A stretch of 64,000 bases of DNA from Enterobacter cloacae. Lineage in GTDB: Bacteria > Pseudomonadota > Gammaproteobacteria > Enterobacterales > Enterobacteriaceae. This document shows, in pieces, positions 38,286 through 51,517 of this stretch. The notes below the pieces were generated by a model that was given only the letters and a program-made list of their open reading frames with translations, had not been told where the DNA came from and did not search any database. Location of the stretch: positions 1,426,001 to 1,490,000 of the forward strand of contig AP022133.1 in assembly GCA_014169315.1 (NCBI GenBank), written 5' to 3'. Made by a program: the position numbers and the translations under genes. Positions within the stretch are counted from its first letter, which is position 1, and every line of letters starts with the position of its first letter.

Positions 38286-39428
38286 ATGAAACAGGTACTT
38301 TTTATTCGTCCCGACAGCCGTGAGGACGGGAAAATCGGGTGGTGTGAATTCGGCAGCCAGCAGGTGACAACGCTGGACAGCCAGGAGGCACTGACGATCC
38401 TTGCTGAACACCCGCTGGCATCCCGCGTCTGTTTGCTGTTGCCTGCCAGCGAGATGATCTTCCGTCACTTTACGCTGCCGAAAAAAGTGGCATCGCAGGC
38501 GGCGGCGTTCTCGTGGATGGCGGAGGAGACGCTGATTGGCGAGGTGGATAATCTTCACTGGACGGTACTCCACAAGAAGGGGGGCGAAGTGGATGCGGTG
38601 GCCATTGATACCGGGATCTTGCATCAGTGGCTGGCCCGTTTTCATGAGGCGGGCCTGAAGGTCATTCAGGTATTGCCGGATGCCTGGTTGCTGCCTGTGG
38701 CCGCAGGTGGAAGTACGCTTATCGCGCTGGAGGAAAACTACTGGCTGCGCTTATCCCCCCATACCGCCTGTAACGTTGAGGCGAGCCTGTTGCCGCTGCT
38801 CATGCAAAAAACCGGTGAAGGAGAGGTGTGCTGCTATGGTGACATCCCTGCCGGTGTTGAGGCGGATGAACAGCTGGCGTGGCAGCACCCGTTAGTGTTG
38901 ATCCAGCCGCAGTGGCAAAACTGCCGAGTCAATCTCCTGCACGGTGCCTTTAGCGCTAAAGCGGCAAACCGCGGGGCGACGAAAGGGCTAAAAGCCGCTG
39001 TCGTGGCAATGGGCCTTTTGTCGCTTGGCTTGCTGTCAGGGCCGCGTATTGCAATGGCGTGGACGCTGGTGCAGCAGGAAAACCAGGTTCAGGAGGCGAT
39101 CGTGCAGCTTTATCAGCACCACTTCCCCAGCATGCGACAGCAGACCAACATCAAATACCACTTTGGTCAGAACATGAAGAAGCAGAGAAAGGGGATTTTC
39201 CTTCAACTGGACGCGCTGGAAAAAGCCCGGCAGTCCGTCCCGGCGATGGAAATTAATCTGCTTGAATACGATGACGCGCAAGGTGCATTGACGCTGAGCG
39301 TCAGTGCGCAAAACGCTCAGGCATTACAGGATTTTATTCATCAGGCCGGTACGCATTTTGATTTCTCTTTACAGCCAATTTCAAAGGATGCGCCGTATAC
39401 CGCCATGATCACAGGGAAATATAAATGA
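38286..39428 (+). CDS. gspL: Type II secretion protein GspL
   Basis: Inner-membrane protein that anchors the ATPase GspE, 380 residues. The cytoplasmic actin-like domain (about 1-230) shows VCLLLPASEMIFRHFTLPKK and AFSWMAEETLIGEVDNLHW. One helix lies near 240-258 (AVVAMGLLSLGLLSG), followed by a periplasmic ferredoxin-like domain (about 300-380). It overlaps gspM by 4 bases. Confidence 0.9.
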   Translation: MKQVLFIRPDSREDGKIGWCEFGSQQVTTLDSQEALTILAEHPLASRVCLLLPASEMIFRHFTLPKKVASQAAAFSWMAEETLIGEVDNLHWTVLHKKGGEVDAVAIDTGILHQWLARFHEAGLKVIQVLPDAWLLPVAAGGSTLIALEENYWLRLSPHTACNVEASLLPLLMQKTGEGEVCCYGDIPAGVEADEQLAWQHPLVLIQPQWQNCRVNLLHGAFSAKAANRGATKGLKAAVVAMGLLSLGLLSGPRIAMAWTLVQQENQVQEAIVQLYQHHFPSMRQQTNIKYHFGQNMKKQRKGIFLQLDALEKARQSVPAMEINLLEYDDAQGALTLSVSAQNAQALQDFIHQAGTHFDFSLQPISKDAPYTAMITGKYK

Positions 39429-39910
39429 AGGCACGAATCACACAGCTCAAATCTCGTTACCAGAATTACAGCGCCAGAGAAAAAGCAATATTAAAAATAT
39501 GTTTGGCTGCAATATGCAGTGCTGTTGTTTATTACGCCGGGGTGATCCCACTGGATACCATGATTAAAGAGAGTCAGTCGGTACTGGCACGACAAACAGA
39601 AACGCTGAACTTGATGAAAGCAGAAATTGACAGGCATCATCTCCCGGTACAAAAAATTAAAACAGATAATCCACGTAGTGTGGTGGAGAACAGTGCGCAC
39701 GAGATTAACTTAACGCTGACGGATGTCCGCCAGGATGGTCAGACGCTGGCGTTTGCCATTAACCGGGTTAACGTTTATGAATTAAAAAACTGGTTGCGAG
39801 AGATCAATCTGACGTCGGGCGTAAGGCTACAGAAAATGAATCTCACACCGGTGGATCATCTCAGCGATGTTAAAGCCGAAATCCAGTTGACCTGGAAAAA
39901 GGCAGTATGA
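39425..39910 (+). CDS. gspM: Type II secretion protein GspM
   Basis: Inner-membrane partner of GspL, 161 residues with one helix near 24-42 (ILKICLAAICSAVVYYAGV) and a periplasmic domain (about 75-161) of the GspM ferredoxin-like type (LAFAINRVNVYELKNWLREI). It overlaps gspO by 4 bases. No gspN follows. Confidence 0.88.
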   Translation: MKARITQLKSRYQNYSAREKAILKICLAAICSAVVYYAGVIPLDTMIKESQSVLARQTETLNLMKAEIDRHHLPVQKIKTDNPRSVVENSAHEINLTLTDVRQDGQTLAFAINRVNVYELKNWLREINLTSGVRLQKMNLTPVDHLSDVKAEIQLTWKKAV

Positions 39911-40704
39911 ATACGCTGATACTCGCGCGGGAGAGCTATCCTGTCGGGTTTGCTGTCATGAGCGGAGGACTCGGCGCGATCCTGGGGAGCTTTCTTGGCG
40001 TGGTCGCAGAGCGTGTGCCGGGAATGGTGATGGATGAGGAAAACTGCGGCAATCTCCTTTTCCCTGCGTCGCACTGTCCGGTGTGCCAGCATTCACTTCA
40101 CGCGTGGGAAAATATACCGCTTATCAGCTGGCTGGTGCTTCGCGGGCGTTGTCGCTGCTGCCAGACGGCAATTCCACTGCGGTTATTTTTAATCGAACTT
40201 TTTACTGCGCTGTTTTTGGGTTTGACGGCCTGGTGCATACCCGGCGTTCAGGCATTGTTCTCGATCTGGGTGCTGGCGGCCTTTTTACTGCCGCTGGCGA
40301 TGATTGACTGGCAGCATCAGCTTCTGCCGGATTGCCTGACGCAGCCGCTACTGTGGGCGGGGTTGTTGATACATGCATTTGACCATGCGCTACCGTTACG
40401 CGATGCGTTATTGGGGGCTGCGGTGGGTTACCTCTCGCTCTGGCTTCTGTACTGGACGTTTCGTCTGACAACCGGGCAAGAGGGGTTGGGGTATGGTGAC
40501 TTTAAGCTTCTGGCCGCGTTAGGTGCCTGGTGCGGCTGGCAGGAGATACCCGTCATTGCGTTAGCTGCCGCGTTAAGCGGTATTGTCGGCTATTTTGCAT
40601 TTAATAATTTAAATAAAAATAACCACGCTATTTCTTTCGGACCTTATCTGGCATTTGCCGGAATAGTGGTATTTATGGGCCAATCGTTCGCTTTCATTAT
40701 TTGA
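39907..40704 (+). CDS. gspO: Prepilin peptidase/methyltransferase GspO
   Basis: Inner-membrane aspartic protease that cleaves the Gly-Phe bond of pseudopilins and methylates the new N terminus; it serves GspG-K here. It is 265 residues. The cytoplasmic zinc loop has two CxxC pairs (CPVCQHSL and CRCC), followed by catalytic Asp in AMIDWQHQLLPD and the GxGD motif LGYGDFKLLA. Last gene of the operon. Confidence 0.94.
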   Translation: MNTLILARESYPVGFAVMSGGLGAILGSFLGVVAERVPGMVMDEENCGNLLFPASHCPVCQHSLHAWENIPLISWLVLRGRCRCCQTAIPLRLFLIELFTALFLGLTAWCIPGVQALFSIWVLAAFLLPLAMIDWQHQLLPDCLTQPLLWAGLLIHAFDHALPLRDALLGAAVGYLSLWLLYWTFRLTTGQEGLGYGDFKLLAALGAWCGWQEIPVIALAAALSGIVGYFAFNNLNKNNHAISFGPYLAFAGIVVFMGQSFAFII

Positions 40705-43658
<2,954 letters not shown>

Positions 43659-43672
43659 TCTTCTGAACCAAA

Positions 43673-43729
43673 ATTGCGGGCGCGATATTCGCCCGCAATA
43701 CCCGACCACACCCCGCTTCGGGTGTGGTC
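43673..43729 (+). terminator. Two hairpins downstream of chiA
   Basis: ATTGCGGGCG/CGCCCGCAAT (43673-43699, 10-bp stem) is followed by GACCACACCC/GGGTGTGGTC (43704-43729, 10-bp stem). Neither has a strong T-run, so they may protect the 3' end as well as terminate. Confidence 0.65.
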
Positions 43730-43792
43730 AATTCTAAAATAACAGTGACGTGCGCAAGGAGAGGATGGGATATAACGTAAACAGGTGCAGAA

Positions 43793-44239
43793 ATGAAACG
43801 CATAATTTTATTATTACTGTTAGTTAGCCAAAGCGTATTTGCAAACTGCTGGGATAAAGCGGCGCATTATTATCATGTCGATCCGTATTTATTATTTGCC
43901 ATCGCGAAAGTGGAGTCGGGTATGAACCCTTACGCTATCGGCTGGAACCGTGATGGTTCACATGATGTAGGGTTAATGCAAATTAATAGCACGCATTTTG
44001 AAGAGTTACAGCGATATGGGATTGATGAGCGCCGTCTGATAACTGAGCCCTGCACCTCCATTATGGTGGGTGCCTCAATATTATCAAATATGATTAAAGT
44101 ATACGGTTATAACTGGGAAGCAGTGGGTGCCTATAATGTCGGATTGAAAAAAGAAAATTATCCGCAACGGATGATTTATGCCCATAAGGTCTGGCGTAAA
44201 TATCAGGAAATAAAACCGCGTAGTACCTATGAATATTGA
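43793..44239 (+). CDS. Lytic transglycosylase (SLT fold)
   Basis: Periplasmic or secreted enzyme of 148 residues that cleaves peptidoglycan glycan strands. The signal peptide ends near residue 17 (SQSVFA, then NCWDKAA). The SLT core is complete: catalytic Glu41 in AIAKVESGMNP, GLMQINSTHF, and AVGAYNVG. It resembles the small specialised transglycosylases (IagB/EtgA/PilT type) that accompany secretion systems. Sitting between two chitinase genes behind the gsp operon, it may open the wall for the secreton; a role on exported substrates is the alternative. Confidence 0.87.
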   Translation: MKRIILLLLLVSQSVFANCWDKAAHYYHVDPYLLFAIAKVESGMNPYAIGWNRDGSHDVGLMQINSTHFEELQRYGIDERRLITEPCTSIMVGASILSNMIKVYGYNWEAVGAYNVGLKKENYPQRMIYAHKVWRKYQEIKPRSTYEY

Positions 44240-44377
44240 TTTTTGTTTTTTGAAGAATACCGTTCAGTGTTCTTCAGAAAATGAAAAGAACTGCACGCTC
44301 AGGTTTATTTATTAACGGAATAATACATAAACCGGGTTTGCATTAACCATTGTTGCTTAAAAACAGGATTATTTGAG

Positions 44378-46207
44378 ATGACTAAAAGGACTCTTCTGAG
44401 CGTACTCGTTGCAGGAGCATGTATTGCTCCGTTTATGGCTCAGGCTGCATCACTGCAGGCGACCAGCAGCGAACCGTACACCATGAAAGCCAGCGATCTG
44501 GCGAAAAAAGAACATGAGCTGACCAGTTTCCCACTGATGGCTTCCGTAAAGGACACCATCCGTACGCTGGATAACGCGCAGGTTGAAATGATCGAACCAG
44601 GTCGCGCGGCTAACCCGGATAACGTAAAACGTGTTGAAGGTATCGTGAAAGAGAGCGACTGGGAATACCTGTTCCCGATGCGCGCAGCCTCTTACACCTA
44701 CAGCAACTTCCTGAAAGCGGTGGGCAAATTCCCGGCGCTGTGTAAGTCCTATAATGACGGACGCGACAGCGACGCGATTTGCCGTAAAGAGCTGGCAACC
44801 ATGTTTGCGCACTTTGCCCAGGAAACCGGCGGCCATGAAAGCTGGCGTCCGGAGGCTGAATGGCGTCAGGCGCTGGTTCACGTCCGTGAGATGGGCTGGA
44901 GTGAAGGGCAGAAAGGGGGTTACAACGGCGAATGTAACCCGGAAATCTGGCAGGGCCAGACCTGGCCGTGCGGTAAAGACAAAGATGGCGACTTTGTGAG
45001 CTACTTTGGTCGCGGTGCTAAACAGTTGTCTTACAACTACAACTACGGTCCGTTCTCTGAAGCGATGTTCGGTACCGTTCGCACTCTGCTCGACAAACCG
45101 GAGCTGGTGGCTGATACCTGGCTGAACCTGGCGAGTGCCATCTTCTTCTTCGCCTATCCGCAGCCGCCAAAACCAAGCATGCTTCAGGTTATCGACGGAA
45201 CCTGGCAGCCGAACGATCACGATAAAGCCAACGGTCTGGTACCGGGCTTCGGCGTGACTACCCAGATCATCAACGGTGGCGTAGAGTGCGGCGGCCCGAC
45301 TGAAATCGCTCAGTCCCAGAACCGTATCAAGTACTACAAGGAGTTTGCTAACTACCTGAAAGTGCCTGTTCCGGCTAATGAAGTGCTGGGTTGTGCCAAC
45401 ATGAAGCAGTTTGATGAAGGGGGTTCCGGTGCGCTGAAGATCTACTGGGAGCAGGACTGGGGATGGAGCGCGGACACGCCAGACGGCAAGACGTACTCTT
45501 GCCAGCTGGTGGGCTACCAGACGCCATTCAGCGCGTTCAAAGAGGGTGATTACACTAACTGCGTGAAGAAATTCTACAACGTTAACATCATCAACGATGA
45601 CGGTTCTTCCGTCACGCCTGCTGATGAAACACCGGTAACACCAGCGCCATCTGACGAGACGCCAGCACCAACGCCAACGCCAACGCCAGACGAGACCCCG
45701 GCTGAACCGGCGGTGGTAAACCATGCGCCAGTCGCGCAGATTGCCGGCCCGGTCGGCGCGGTTGAAGCCGGTGCTCAGGTTTCCCTGAGTGCGGAAGGTT
45801 CAACCGATCCGGATGGTAACACGCTGACCTACACCTGGCGTTCCCAGGACGGCACCACGGTGACCGGCCAGGACAAAGCGGTTGTCACCTTCACGGCTCC
45901 GGAGTCTGCTACGGCTCAGCAGATTGAAGTGAGCCTGACCGTCAGCGACGGTGAACTGAGCAGCACGACGACCTATCTGCTGAACGTGAAAGCGAAAGCG
46001 GCCACGCCGTCGAAAGACGAAGGCACTTCCGGCTCTTACGCAGCGTGGAGCGCGAACAGCAAGTACAAGGCAGGTGATATCGTGAACAACCACGGTAAAC
46101 TGTTCCAGTGCAAACCGTTCCCGTACAGCGGCTGGTGTAACAACGCCCCGGCATACTATGAACCAGGCGCAGGTCTGGCATGGTCTGACGCCTGGACGGC
46201 TCTGTAA
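44378..46207 (+). CDS. Modular GH19 chitinase
   Basis: Secreted chitinase of 609 residues. The order is signal peptide (MTKRTLLSV to AQA, about 23 residues), a GH19 catalytic domain (about 90-400) with a likely catalytic Glu149 in [14 protein letters not shown], a Thr/Pro linker ([18 protein letters not shown]), one PKD-type domain (about 448-535) and a C-terminal CBM5/12 chitin-binding module (about 550-605). Unlike the GH18 enzyme, GH19 acts by inversion, so the two should complement each other on chitin. A terminator follows. Confidence 0.9.
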   Translation: MTKRTLLSVLVAGACIAPFMAQAASLQATSSEPYTMKASDLAKKEHELTSFPLMASVKDTIRTLDNAQVEMIEPGRAANPDNVKRVEGIVKESDWEYLFPMRAASYTYSNFLKAVGKFPALCKSYNDGRDSDAICRKELATMFAHFAQETGGHESWRPEAEWRQALVHVREMGWSEGQKGGYNGECNPEIWQGQTWPCGKDKDGDFVSYFGRGAKQLSYNYNYGPFSEAMFGTVRTLLDKPELVADTWLNLASAIFFFAYPQPPKPSMLQVIDGTWQPNDHDKANGLVPGFGVTTQIINGGVECGGPTEIAQSQNRIKYYKEFANYLKVPVPANEVLGCANMKQFDEGGSGALKIYWEQDWGWSADTPDGKTYSCQLVGYQTPFSAFKEGDYTNCVKKFYNVNIINDDGSSVTPADETPVTPAPSDETPAPTPTPTPDETPAEPAVVNHAPVAQIAGPVGAVEAGAQVSLSAEGSTDPDGNTLTYTWRSQDGTTVTGQDKAVVTFTAPESATAQQIEVSLTVSDGELSSTTTYLLNVKAKAATPSKDEGTSGSYAAWSANSKYKAGDIVNNHGKLFQCKPFPYSGWCNNAPAYYEPGAGLAWSDAWTAL

Positions 46208-46211
46208 AAAC

Positions 46212-46237
46212 AAACGGCAACCGAAAGGTTGCCGTTT
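46212..46237 (+). terminator. Terminator after the GH19 chitinase
   Basis: AAACGGCAACC and GGTTGCCGTTT form an 11-bp stem with a GAAA loop, ending in TTTTAG; a good rho-independent terminator. Confidence 0.85.
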
Positions 46238-46276
46238 TAGTTCGTGTATACCATTATCACCAGTATGATGAAACAT

Positions 46277-46669
46277 TTACTTTATTGCATATAACATTAC
46301 CGCAAGTGAACAAGCGAAAAAGGCAATAATCATGCTAAAATAAAAATGTATCACGTATATTCTGGTGAGTTTTTTAGGAAGCGAACGTATAAACTCTACA
46401 TCATTAATATTTTCACTATATTTGGACTTTTTATTATATAACATAGGCCATAATATGAAACTCATCTTCATATTATATCCCGCTAAAAAAAATGGTGATG
46501 ATGTATAAAATAAATCTGTACTCAATGGTAACTTTCCAAATTTATTTTTATATAAATCACATATAGTATAAAAATTTCTATTGGCTATAAACATTAGAAT
46601 GTATATAATTATACCTCCTAAAAATACTATACCTATTAAACTTAAAGTAATTGATGATTTATTAATCAT
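46277..46669 (-). CDS. Candidate immunity protein, two-helix membrane protein
   Basis: Hypothetical protein of 130 residues with hydrophobic helices near 8-29 (LSLIGIVFLGGIIIYILMFIA) and 105-127 (FYFSMIIAFFACSLAVMLYA). It lies 51 bases downstream of the PAAR effector gene on the same strand, and is as AT-rich as that gene. That position and the membrane topology are what one expects of immunity to a membrane-acting toxin. I recognise no family; the role is inferred. Confidence 0.5.
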   Translation of the reverse strand: MINKSSITLSLIGIVFLGGIIIYILMFIANRNFYTICDLYKNKFGKLPLSTDLFYTSSPFFLAGYNMKMSFILWPMLYNKKSKYSENINDVEFIRSLPKKLTRIYVIHFYFSMIIAFFACSLAVMLYAIK

Positions 46670-46720
46670 TTTCTCTCTATGCCCTATAGATAAAATAATA
46701 ACTCTTACTTTTCCCCTGTT

Positions 46721-48142
46721 TTATTTTGTCGCATTGTATATTACCTCACCGGATGTTTCACCTATCTTTTCTCCAGCCTTGCTTACGCCAAATGCTGCCG
46801 CTGCCTGTACAACGATCCCGCAAGCAATCCCTCCAACGCCGCCCTCTGGAGCACTTAATGCAGTCAATACTACTGAACATATTGCGGTTGCACCAGACTC
46901 GATTGAAGCATTAAACATCGCAGGAACTAACAAACCTCCTGAAAACTTGCCAATTTCGGTATAAGCCGTTTTTTCACAATCTCTACCAATTGTACAGGCA
47001 TCATAAATATAATTAGCACCATTCAATGCAGATAGACCAATACTAACTGCATTGAATTTTTTCATTAGCTTAGCCAGTTTTGCCGATTTTTCTATATATG
47101 TTGCATAACCTTCAATATCGTTAACCCCTGTCTGATTCCATTTATGGACAATTGAAGACGAAGATAATCTTAGTGCTTTTTTCATATCATCATATTGAGC
47201 AAGACCAATGTGCTCCCTAAATATTTTTAAAAATATCCAATCCAGTTTTTTGAATAATTGTTTTCGTTCTGCAAAAAATTGCTCACTAATTAACGTCCCA
47301 TGCGTTATATATTGATTTTTATATGCATCCTGAATTTTCTTTAATGTATTTTCAATTTCTCCAAAATATTTTTCTGACATATCACTAAGAATGCCACCAT
47401 AGTCAGAACCATATGATGTAAACATATCTATTACATGTCTGCTTTGATACAAAAATCTTGCTTCATCTAATGTTAATGATTCCAGTGCACTATCAATTTT
47501 ATCTCTGGCTTTCTCGATATGTTTGATTTGATCTGCATCCTGCTTTTCTGGATCTGCAATAATCAAAATTGAACCAGGTTTTTTCTTTATATCGGGATTT
47601 AATTTCTTATACAGCTCACGCGTTCCCTCCGGGGGATTAACAAAAATATAAGATTCATATGTTGAGGGAGTAGCCTCATAGGGTAATACGCAAAATCCCG
47701 CATCTACTGGTTCGCGTTGTTCTTCCTCTTTTACTGGCACAGGGTAAATTGGTTTTGGAGGTGTGGCTGCTGGTGGCTGAGGAGAGAAAGTTGGTGTTGA
47801 CGCCGGTTTTGGTGCTATCGGGGTTGATATGGACGATTGAAGTCTTTGAGGTCTGGATACAGGCTCATCATCATAAGACATCGAAAAATCAGAAGGGATA
47901 AATTCACATTTACAATCACAACTTCCCCGACTATGCAAAGTACCTGCTGCTGCTACACCATCTATAGAATAGAACGGAATTCCGCCCAAAATGGTATGAA
48001 CCTGTTTATCAACTCCGCATATGTATTTATCTCCATTTCTGGCTGTAGGTTGCCCTGATAATGTATGATGCGCATAACCTGTAGTGATTGTACCACCACA
48101 TGATGTTTTACAGCCCACAGTCAAAAAATATCCTCTCGCCAT
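46721..48142 (-). CDS. PAAR-domain effector with unrecognised C-terminal toxin domain
   Basis: Protein of 473 residues. The N terminus (about 1-90) is a PAAR repeat domain (GCKTSCGGTITTG, TARNGDKYICG, AAAGTLHSRGSCDCKCEF) that would sit on a type VI spike. A Pro-rich linker (about 105-140) leads to a helical middle region and a C-terminal hydrophobic, Gly-rich segment (about 345-473; GGVGGIACGIVVQAAAAFGV) like those of pore-forming toxins. The start at 48142 has AAGGTG; the ORF opens 6 codons earlier. AT-rich, so probably acquired. No vgrG or other type VI gene is in the window. Confidence 0.78.
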   Translation of the reverse strand: MARGYFLTVGCKTSCGGTITTGYAHHTLSGQPTARNGDKYICGVDKQVHTILGGIPFYSIDGVAAAGTLHSRGSCDCKCEFIPSDFSMSYDDEPVSRPQRLQSSISTPIAPKPASTPTFSPQPPAATPPKPIYPVPVKEEEQREPVDAGFCVLPYEATPSTYESYIFVNPPEGTRELYKKLNPDIKKKPGSILIIADPEKQDADQIKHIEKARDKIDSALESLTLDEARFLYQSRHVIDMFTSYGSDYGGILSDMSEKYFGEIENTLKKIQDAYKNQYITHGTLISEQFFAERKQLFKKLDWIFLKIFREHIGLAQYDDMKKALRLSSSSIVHKWNQTGVNDIEGYATYIEKSAKLAKLMKKFNAVSIGLSALNGANYIYDACTIGRDCEKTAYTEIGKFSGGLLVPAMFNASIESGATAICSVVLTALSAPEGGVGGIACGIVVQAAAAFGVSKAGEKIGETSGEVIYNATK

Positions 48143-48344
48143 AATATTCACCTTCTCCATTAGTTGAATCGTTAATAATTAAGTGTCATTTTGGCTGTAA
48201 GATATTATACATTTTACATATGAGAATTGGGGGGGGATCACATTTATTACGTGGGAAAAAGTAACTAAAAATCAAATTATCACCACCGAGAATTATATAT
48301 TGCATATCATTCCCGGTGGTGATAATTACTGTGGAATAACTGAT

Positions 48345-48902
48345 TTAGAACTTCATTAACTCATGCAGTTTACTTTCCCATTTTAAAAGCGCTTCTAATT
48401 TTTCTTCATTGTAATCATATCTGTTGTAGTGTACAGATGAAACGTCATGTAAAGCATGGTGTTGTATTATTTCACGAATTTCTTTTGTGATTTTCAGTTG
48501 TCCAGCCAGAGTCTTAAACGTTCGGCGGAAATCTCGTGGGATAAATTTAATCACCTGGTGTTTTTTACAGAAGCGTTCAACATTATCAGACAGCATATCG
48601 CTGGACATATGTTTTGTTAGTTCCTGTGAATATTTTCCATTCAAACCAGAAGCTAATTTATCTTTCCAGCGTTTGACCTTTTGACCGTAACCCTGATTAG
48701 GGAATAAATATTCATGTTCAGGATAACGTGAAATCATTATGTCGATCAATTCTATTGCGGAATCGCAGAGGATGAAATGATACCATTTTTTTATTTTCGA
48801 AATCGCCGGAGGAACAGACAACACCTTATTCTTTTTATCGTAATATTTTTTTTTGCCTCTTCCCCTATGGGAGAGGTGCAGGGTGAGGACATCAGGTCGC
48901 AC
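48345..48902 (-). pseudogene. Tyrosine recombinase (integrase), C-terminal remnant
   Basis: 185 codons match the catalytic half of a phage/island-type tyrosine recombinase: Arg in FIPRDFRRTFKTLAG, the HxxR-region His cluster IIQHHALHDVSS, and the likely nucleophile Tyr in HYNRYDY. The N-terminal core-binding half is missing, and the 5' end runs into REP-like sequence at about 48856-48956, so a deletion joined it there. It marks the right edge of the inserted region and probably cannot recombine DNA. Confidence 0.75.
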
Positions 48903-48956
48903 TCCCTGTCTTTTGCCGGATGGCGTAGCGCTTACCAGGCCTACATGAGGCCGGGT
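48856..48956. repeat. CCTCTCCC hairpin plus REP element
   Basis: CCTCTTCCCC/GGGAGAGG (48856-48876) is followed by a REP-type unit (GCCGGATGGCGTAGCGCTTA, 48915-48940) and the start of a second one. It lies where the integrase remnant stops and the backbone gene ybjS begins. Confidence 0.7.
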
Positions 48957-48959
48957 CTC

Positions 48960-49973
48960 TTAGCGGTGCAATTTCCCGTGATCGCGTAACCACGCCGCCG
49001 TGCGCACAATCCCTTCATCCAGCGTCACAATCGGTTTATACCCCAGCTCGTTCTCAGCGCGTGAAATATCCAGCGTAAAGTCAAAGTTGAGCTTTGAGAC
49101 GCCATAGTGCGTCAGCGCGGGCTCTTTGGCGGATTTACTGCCAAAACGCTCCATACTGCGGGCGATCATATCCAGCATCGGGTAGGGCACAGAGCGAATA
49201 CGGCAGTGGATCTGCAACTCGTCAATCAGCCGCTGCACAATGCTGCGTAGCGTGCAGGACTCGCCGTTAGTGATGTTGTACGCGCGGCCTGACACCAGCT
49301 TATCGCAGTCCGGCTGGCTCGCCAGCCACATGGCGTGTACGGCGTTTTCGTAATAAGTCATATCCACCAGCGCATCGCCACCCCGTGGCAGCAGCACGCT
49401 ACCGTAGTGGTGCATCATCTGCGCCAGACGCGGGATAAACACTTTGTCATGCGGGCCGAACAGGCTTTGCGGACGCAGCACGGTAAACCGCGTATGCGGG
49501 TTCGACTGCGCCAGCAGGTCGATCACCTCTTCGCTGGCCGCCTTGCTGCGGGCAAACTCACAGGCAAAACGCGCCGGACGGAAATCTTCCTGAATATCGC
49601 GGTGGTGGTGATAGTCGAAATAGAGTGATGGTGAAGAGATATGAATAAAGTTACGTACGCCCCATGCAACGGCCCATTCGCCCAGACGGCGCGTGGCGCG
49701 CACGTTGGCGAGATCAAAGGCTTCCTGCGTGCCCCACGGGGAAGTAAAACTGGAGCAGTGCCACAGCGTATCAATACCGGCGAGCATCACTTTTGCCTGA
49801 GAAGAAACCAGCTCCGTCAGGTCGGCGTGGACAAATTCTGCACCCATTTTTTGCAGAAGTTTACCCATTGCTTCATTGCGACCGGTCGCCCTGACGCTGA
49901 TGCCTTTGTTGCGCAGAAACTCGACCGCATTTCGGCCTAAGCCGCTGGTCGCCCCGGTAACCAGTACCTTCAT
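48960..49973 (-). CDS. ybjS: NAD(P)-dependent extended SDR YbjS
   Basis: Cytoplasmic extended short-chain dehydrogenase/epimerase-like protein, 337 residues as in E. coli. The dinucleotide motif [15 protein letters not shown] opens the protein, and the region with the active-site Tyr is [13 protein letters not shown] plus ARSKAASEE. Substrate unknown. It belongs to the same orientation as ybjT, ltaE and poxB. Confidence 0.93.
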   Translation of the reverse strand: MKVLVTGATSGLGRNAVEFLRNKGISVRATGRNEAMGKLLQKMGAEFVHADLTELVSSQAKVMLAGIDTLWHCSSFTSPWGTQEAFDLANVRATRRLGEWAVAWGVRNFIHISSPSLYFDYHHHRDIQEDFRPARFACEFARSKAASEEVIDLLAQSNPHTRFTVLRPQSLFGPHDKVFIPRLAQMMHHYGSVLLPRGGDALVDMTYYENAVHAMWLASQPDCDKLVSGRAYNITNGESCTLRSIVQRLIDELQIHCRIRSVPYPMLDMIARSMERFGSKSAKEPALTHYGVSKLNFDFTLDISRAENELGYKPIVTLDEGIVRTAAWLRDHGKLHR

Positions 49974-50066
49974 ATCAATCCACTGTGTTGAAAAAGAATT
50001 TCGTGCGCATTCTTTCGTGAATTACGGCGCTATGCAATGGGAAAGGTGAAAGAATAAGAGTTTTAT

Positions 50067-51503
50067 TTAGCATTTTTCCTGCTTTTGTGCTGCCAGTTGC
50101 GCAATACGTTTGGCCATTCCGCGGAAGATAAACAGGTGCGCGGGGATCATGAACAACCAGTAGAACAGACCCGGCATACCGTGAGGATGCCACCAGGCGC
50201 GCACATCCAGTTCACGGTGGTCGCCTTTGTCTTTGAGGGTAAAGCAGAGTCGACCCAGCCCTGGCGCTTTCATACCGAACAGCAGCGCCAGCTGTTTTTC
50301 CGGCTCGACGATAATCACCTTCCAGCTGTCGACCGTATCGCCCACCTCAAGATACGGGTGAGCAGGACGGCCTTTCGCCAGCCGATGGCCGACGAGCAGA
50401 TCCATCGCGCCACGCGTTTGCCAGAGGATATTGCCGAAGAAATAGCGCTCTTTACCGCCAATCTGGTTCACGACTTCCCACAGCGCCGCGAGGCTGGCAG
50501 AGGTTTTGACCGTGCAGCCTGCCTGTTTTGGGTAATAGCCATACTCCGGTCGCCAGCGGGCAAATGCCTGTGCGTCATAACCCCAGTCGCTGGAGTTCAC
50601 CAGTTTCTCTTCCTCTTTCAGCGTGTTGCGAACCGCGTCGTCAAAGCGGATCAACGTCTGTGGGATCAGCGCGTGCAGTTCGCGATCGTCTGCCAGTAGA
50701 TCGTGCTTTAGCCCCTGGATCAGCGCTTTCGCGGTGGTTGGCGGCACCGAGGTAATAACATTTAAAAACCAGACCGAGATCCAGCGGGTCGGGAAGGGGA
50801 TAGGGACCAGCCAGCGTCGGCGGCCACTGACGTTCATGAAATGTTCAAATTGTTCCTGATAGCTCAGCACTTCAGGGCCAGCGGCTTCCAGTACGCGATG
50901 TGTGTCGGTTGGGTGATCCAGCAACGCCACCAGATAATGAAGTAAATTCTCCAGCGCAATTGGCGTGGTGCGCGAGCGCACCCAGCGCGGTGGCGTGAGT
51001 ACCGGCAGGTTGTAGACCATATCGCGCATCACTTCGAATGCGGCGGAACCGGCTCCCACGATGATCCCCGCCCGTAGTTCGGTGACGGGAATATTCGCGC
51101 TGCGCAACGTGTCAGCCGTGAGCTGGCGGGCGCGAAGGTGATCGGACTGTTCATTTGCGGGAGCCTGTAGCGAGCTTAAAAATATCACCTGCTTTACCGG
51201 CGTTTGCCGCAGGGCGTCACGGACGTTCATTGCCACCTGACGCTCGTGGGCAATAAAATTCCCACCTTCACCCATGCTGTGGACCAGGTAGTAAAGCGTA
51301 TCGACCCCTTCCAGCAGGGCAGGAAGTTCTTGTGGCCAGTTGAGATCGACGCTGTGACAGGTCACGCCGGGCAAATTTTGTTTTTGCAGGCGCTCAATGC
51401 TGCGTGCCGCTGCCAGCACCTGGTGCCCCTGCTGGCTTAACGCAGACGTCAGGTGCTGACCGATATACCCACTGGCACCAAGCACCAGAATACGTTGCGG
51501 CAC
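50067..51503 (-). CDS. ybjT: YbjT, NAD(P)-binding protein with DUF2867 domain
   Basis: 478-residue protein (476 in E. coli). The N-terminal NmrA-like Rossmann domain (about 1-290) opens [16 protein letters not shown]; the C-terminal DUF2867 domain (about 320-478) ends in a hydrophobic stretch near [16 protein letters not shown]. Function unknown. It follows ltaE by 14 bases and is probably in the poxB-ltaE-ybjT transcript. Confidence 0.93.
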   Translation of the reverse strand: MPQRILVLGASGYIGQHLTSALSQQGHQVLAAARSIERLQKQNLPGVTCHSVDLNWPQELPALLEGVDTLYYLVHSMGEGGNFIAHERQVAMNVRDALRQTPVKQVIFLSSLQAPANEQSDHLRARQLTADTLRSANIPVTELRAGIIVGAGSAAFEVMRDMVYNLPVLTPPRWVRSRTTPIALENLLHYLVALLDHPTDTHRVLEAAGPEVLSYQEQFEHFMNVSGRRRWLVPIPFPTRWISVWFLNVITSVPPTTAKALIQGLKHDLLADDRELHALIPQTLIRFDDAVRNTLKEEEKLVNSSDWGYDAQAFARWRPEYGYYPKQAGCTVKTSASLAALWEVVNQIGGKERYFFGNILWQTRGAMDLLVGHRLAKGRPAHPYLEVGDTVDSWKVIIVEPEKQLALLFGMKAPGLGRLCFTLKDKGDHRELDVRAWWHPHGMPGLFYWLFMIPAHLFIFRGMAKRIAQLAAQKQEKC

Positions 51504-51517
51504 GTTATGCTCCTTAC

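Noticed and set aside
44450..45724. 424-codon open frame antisense to the GH19 chitinase
   Set aside because: Shadow of the coding strand; no ribosome site and no protein-like composition.
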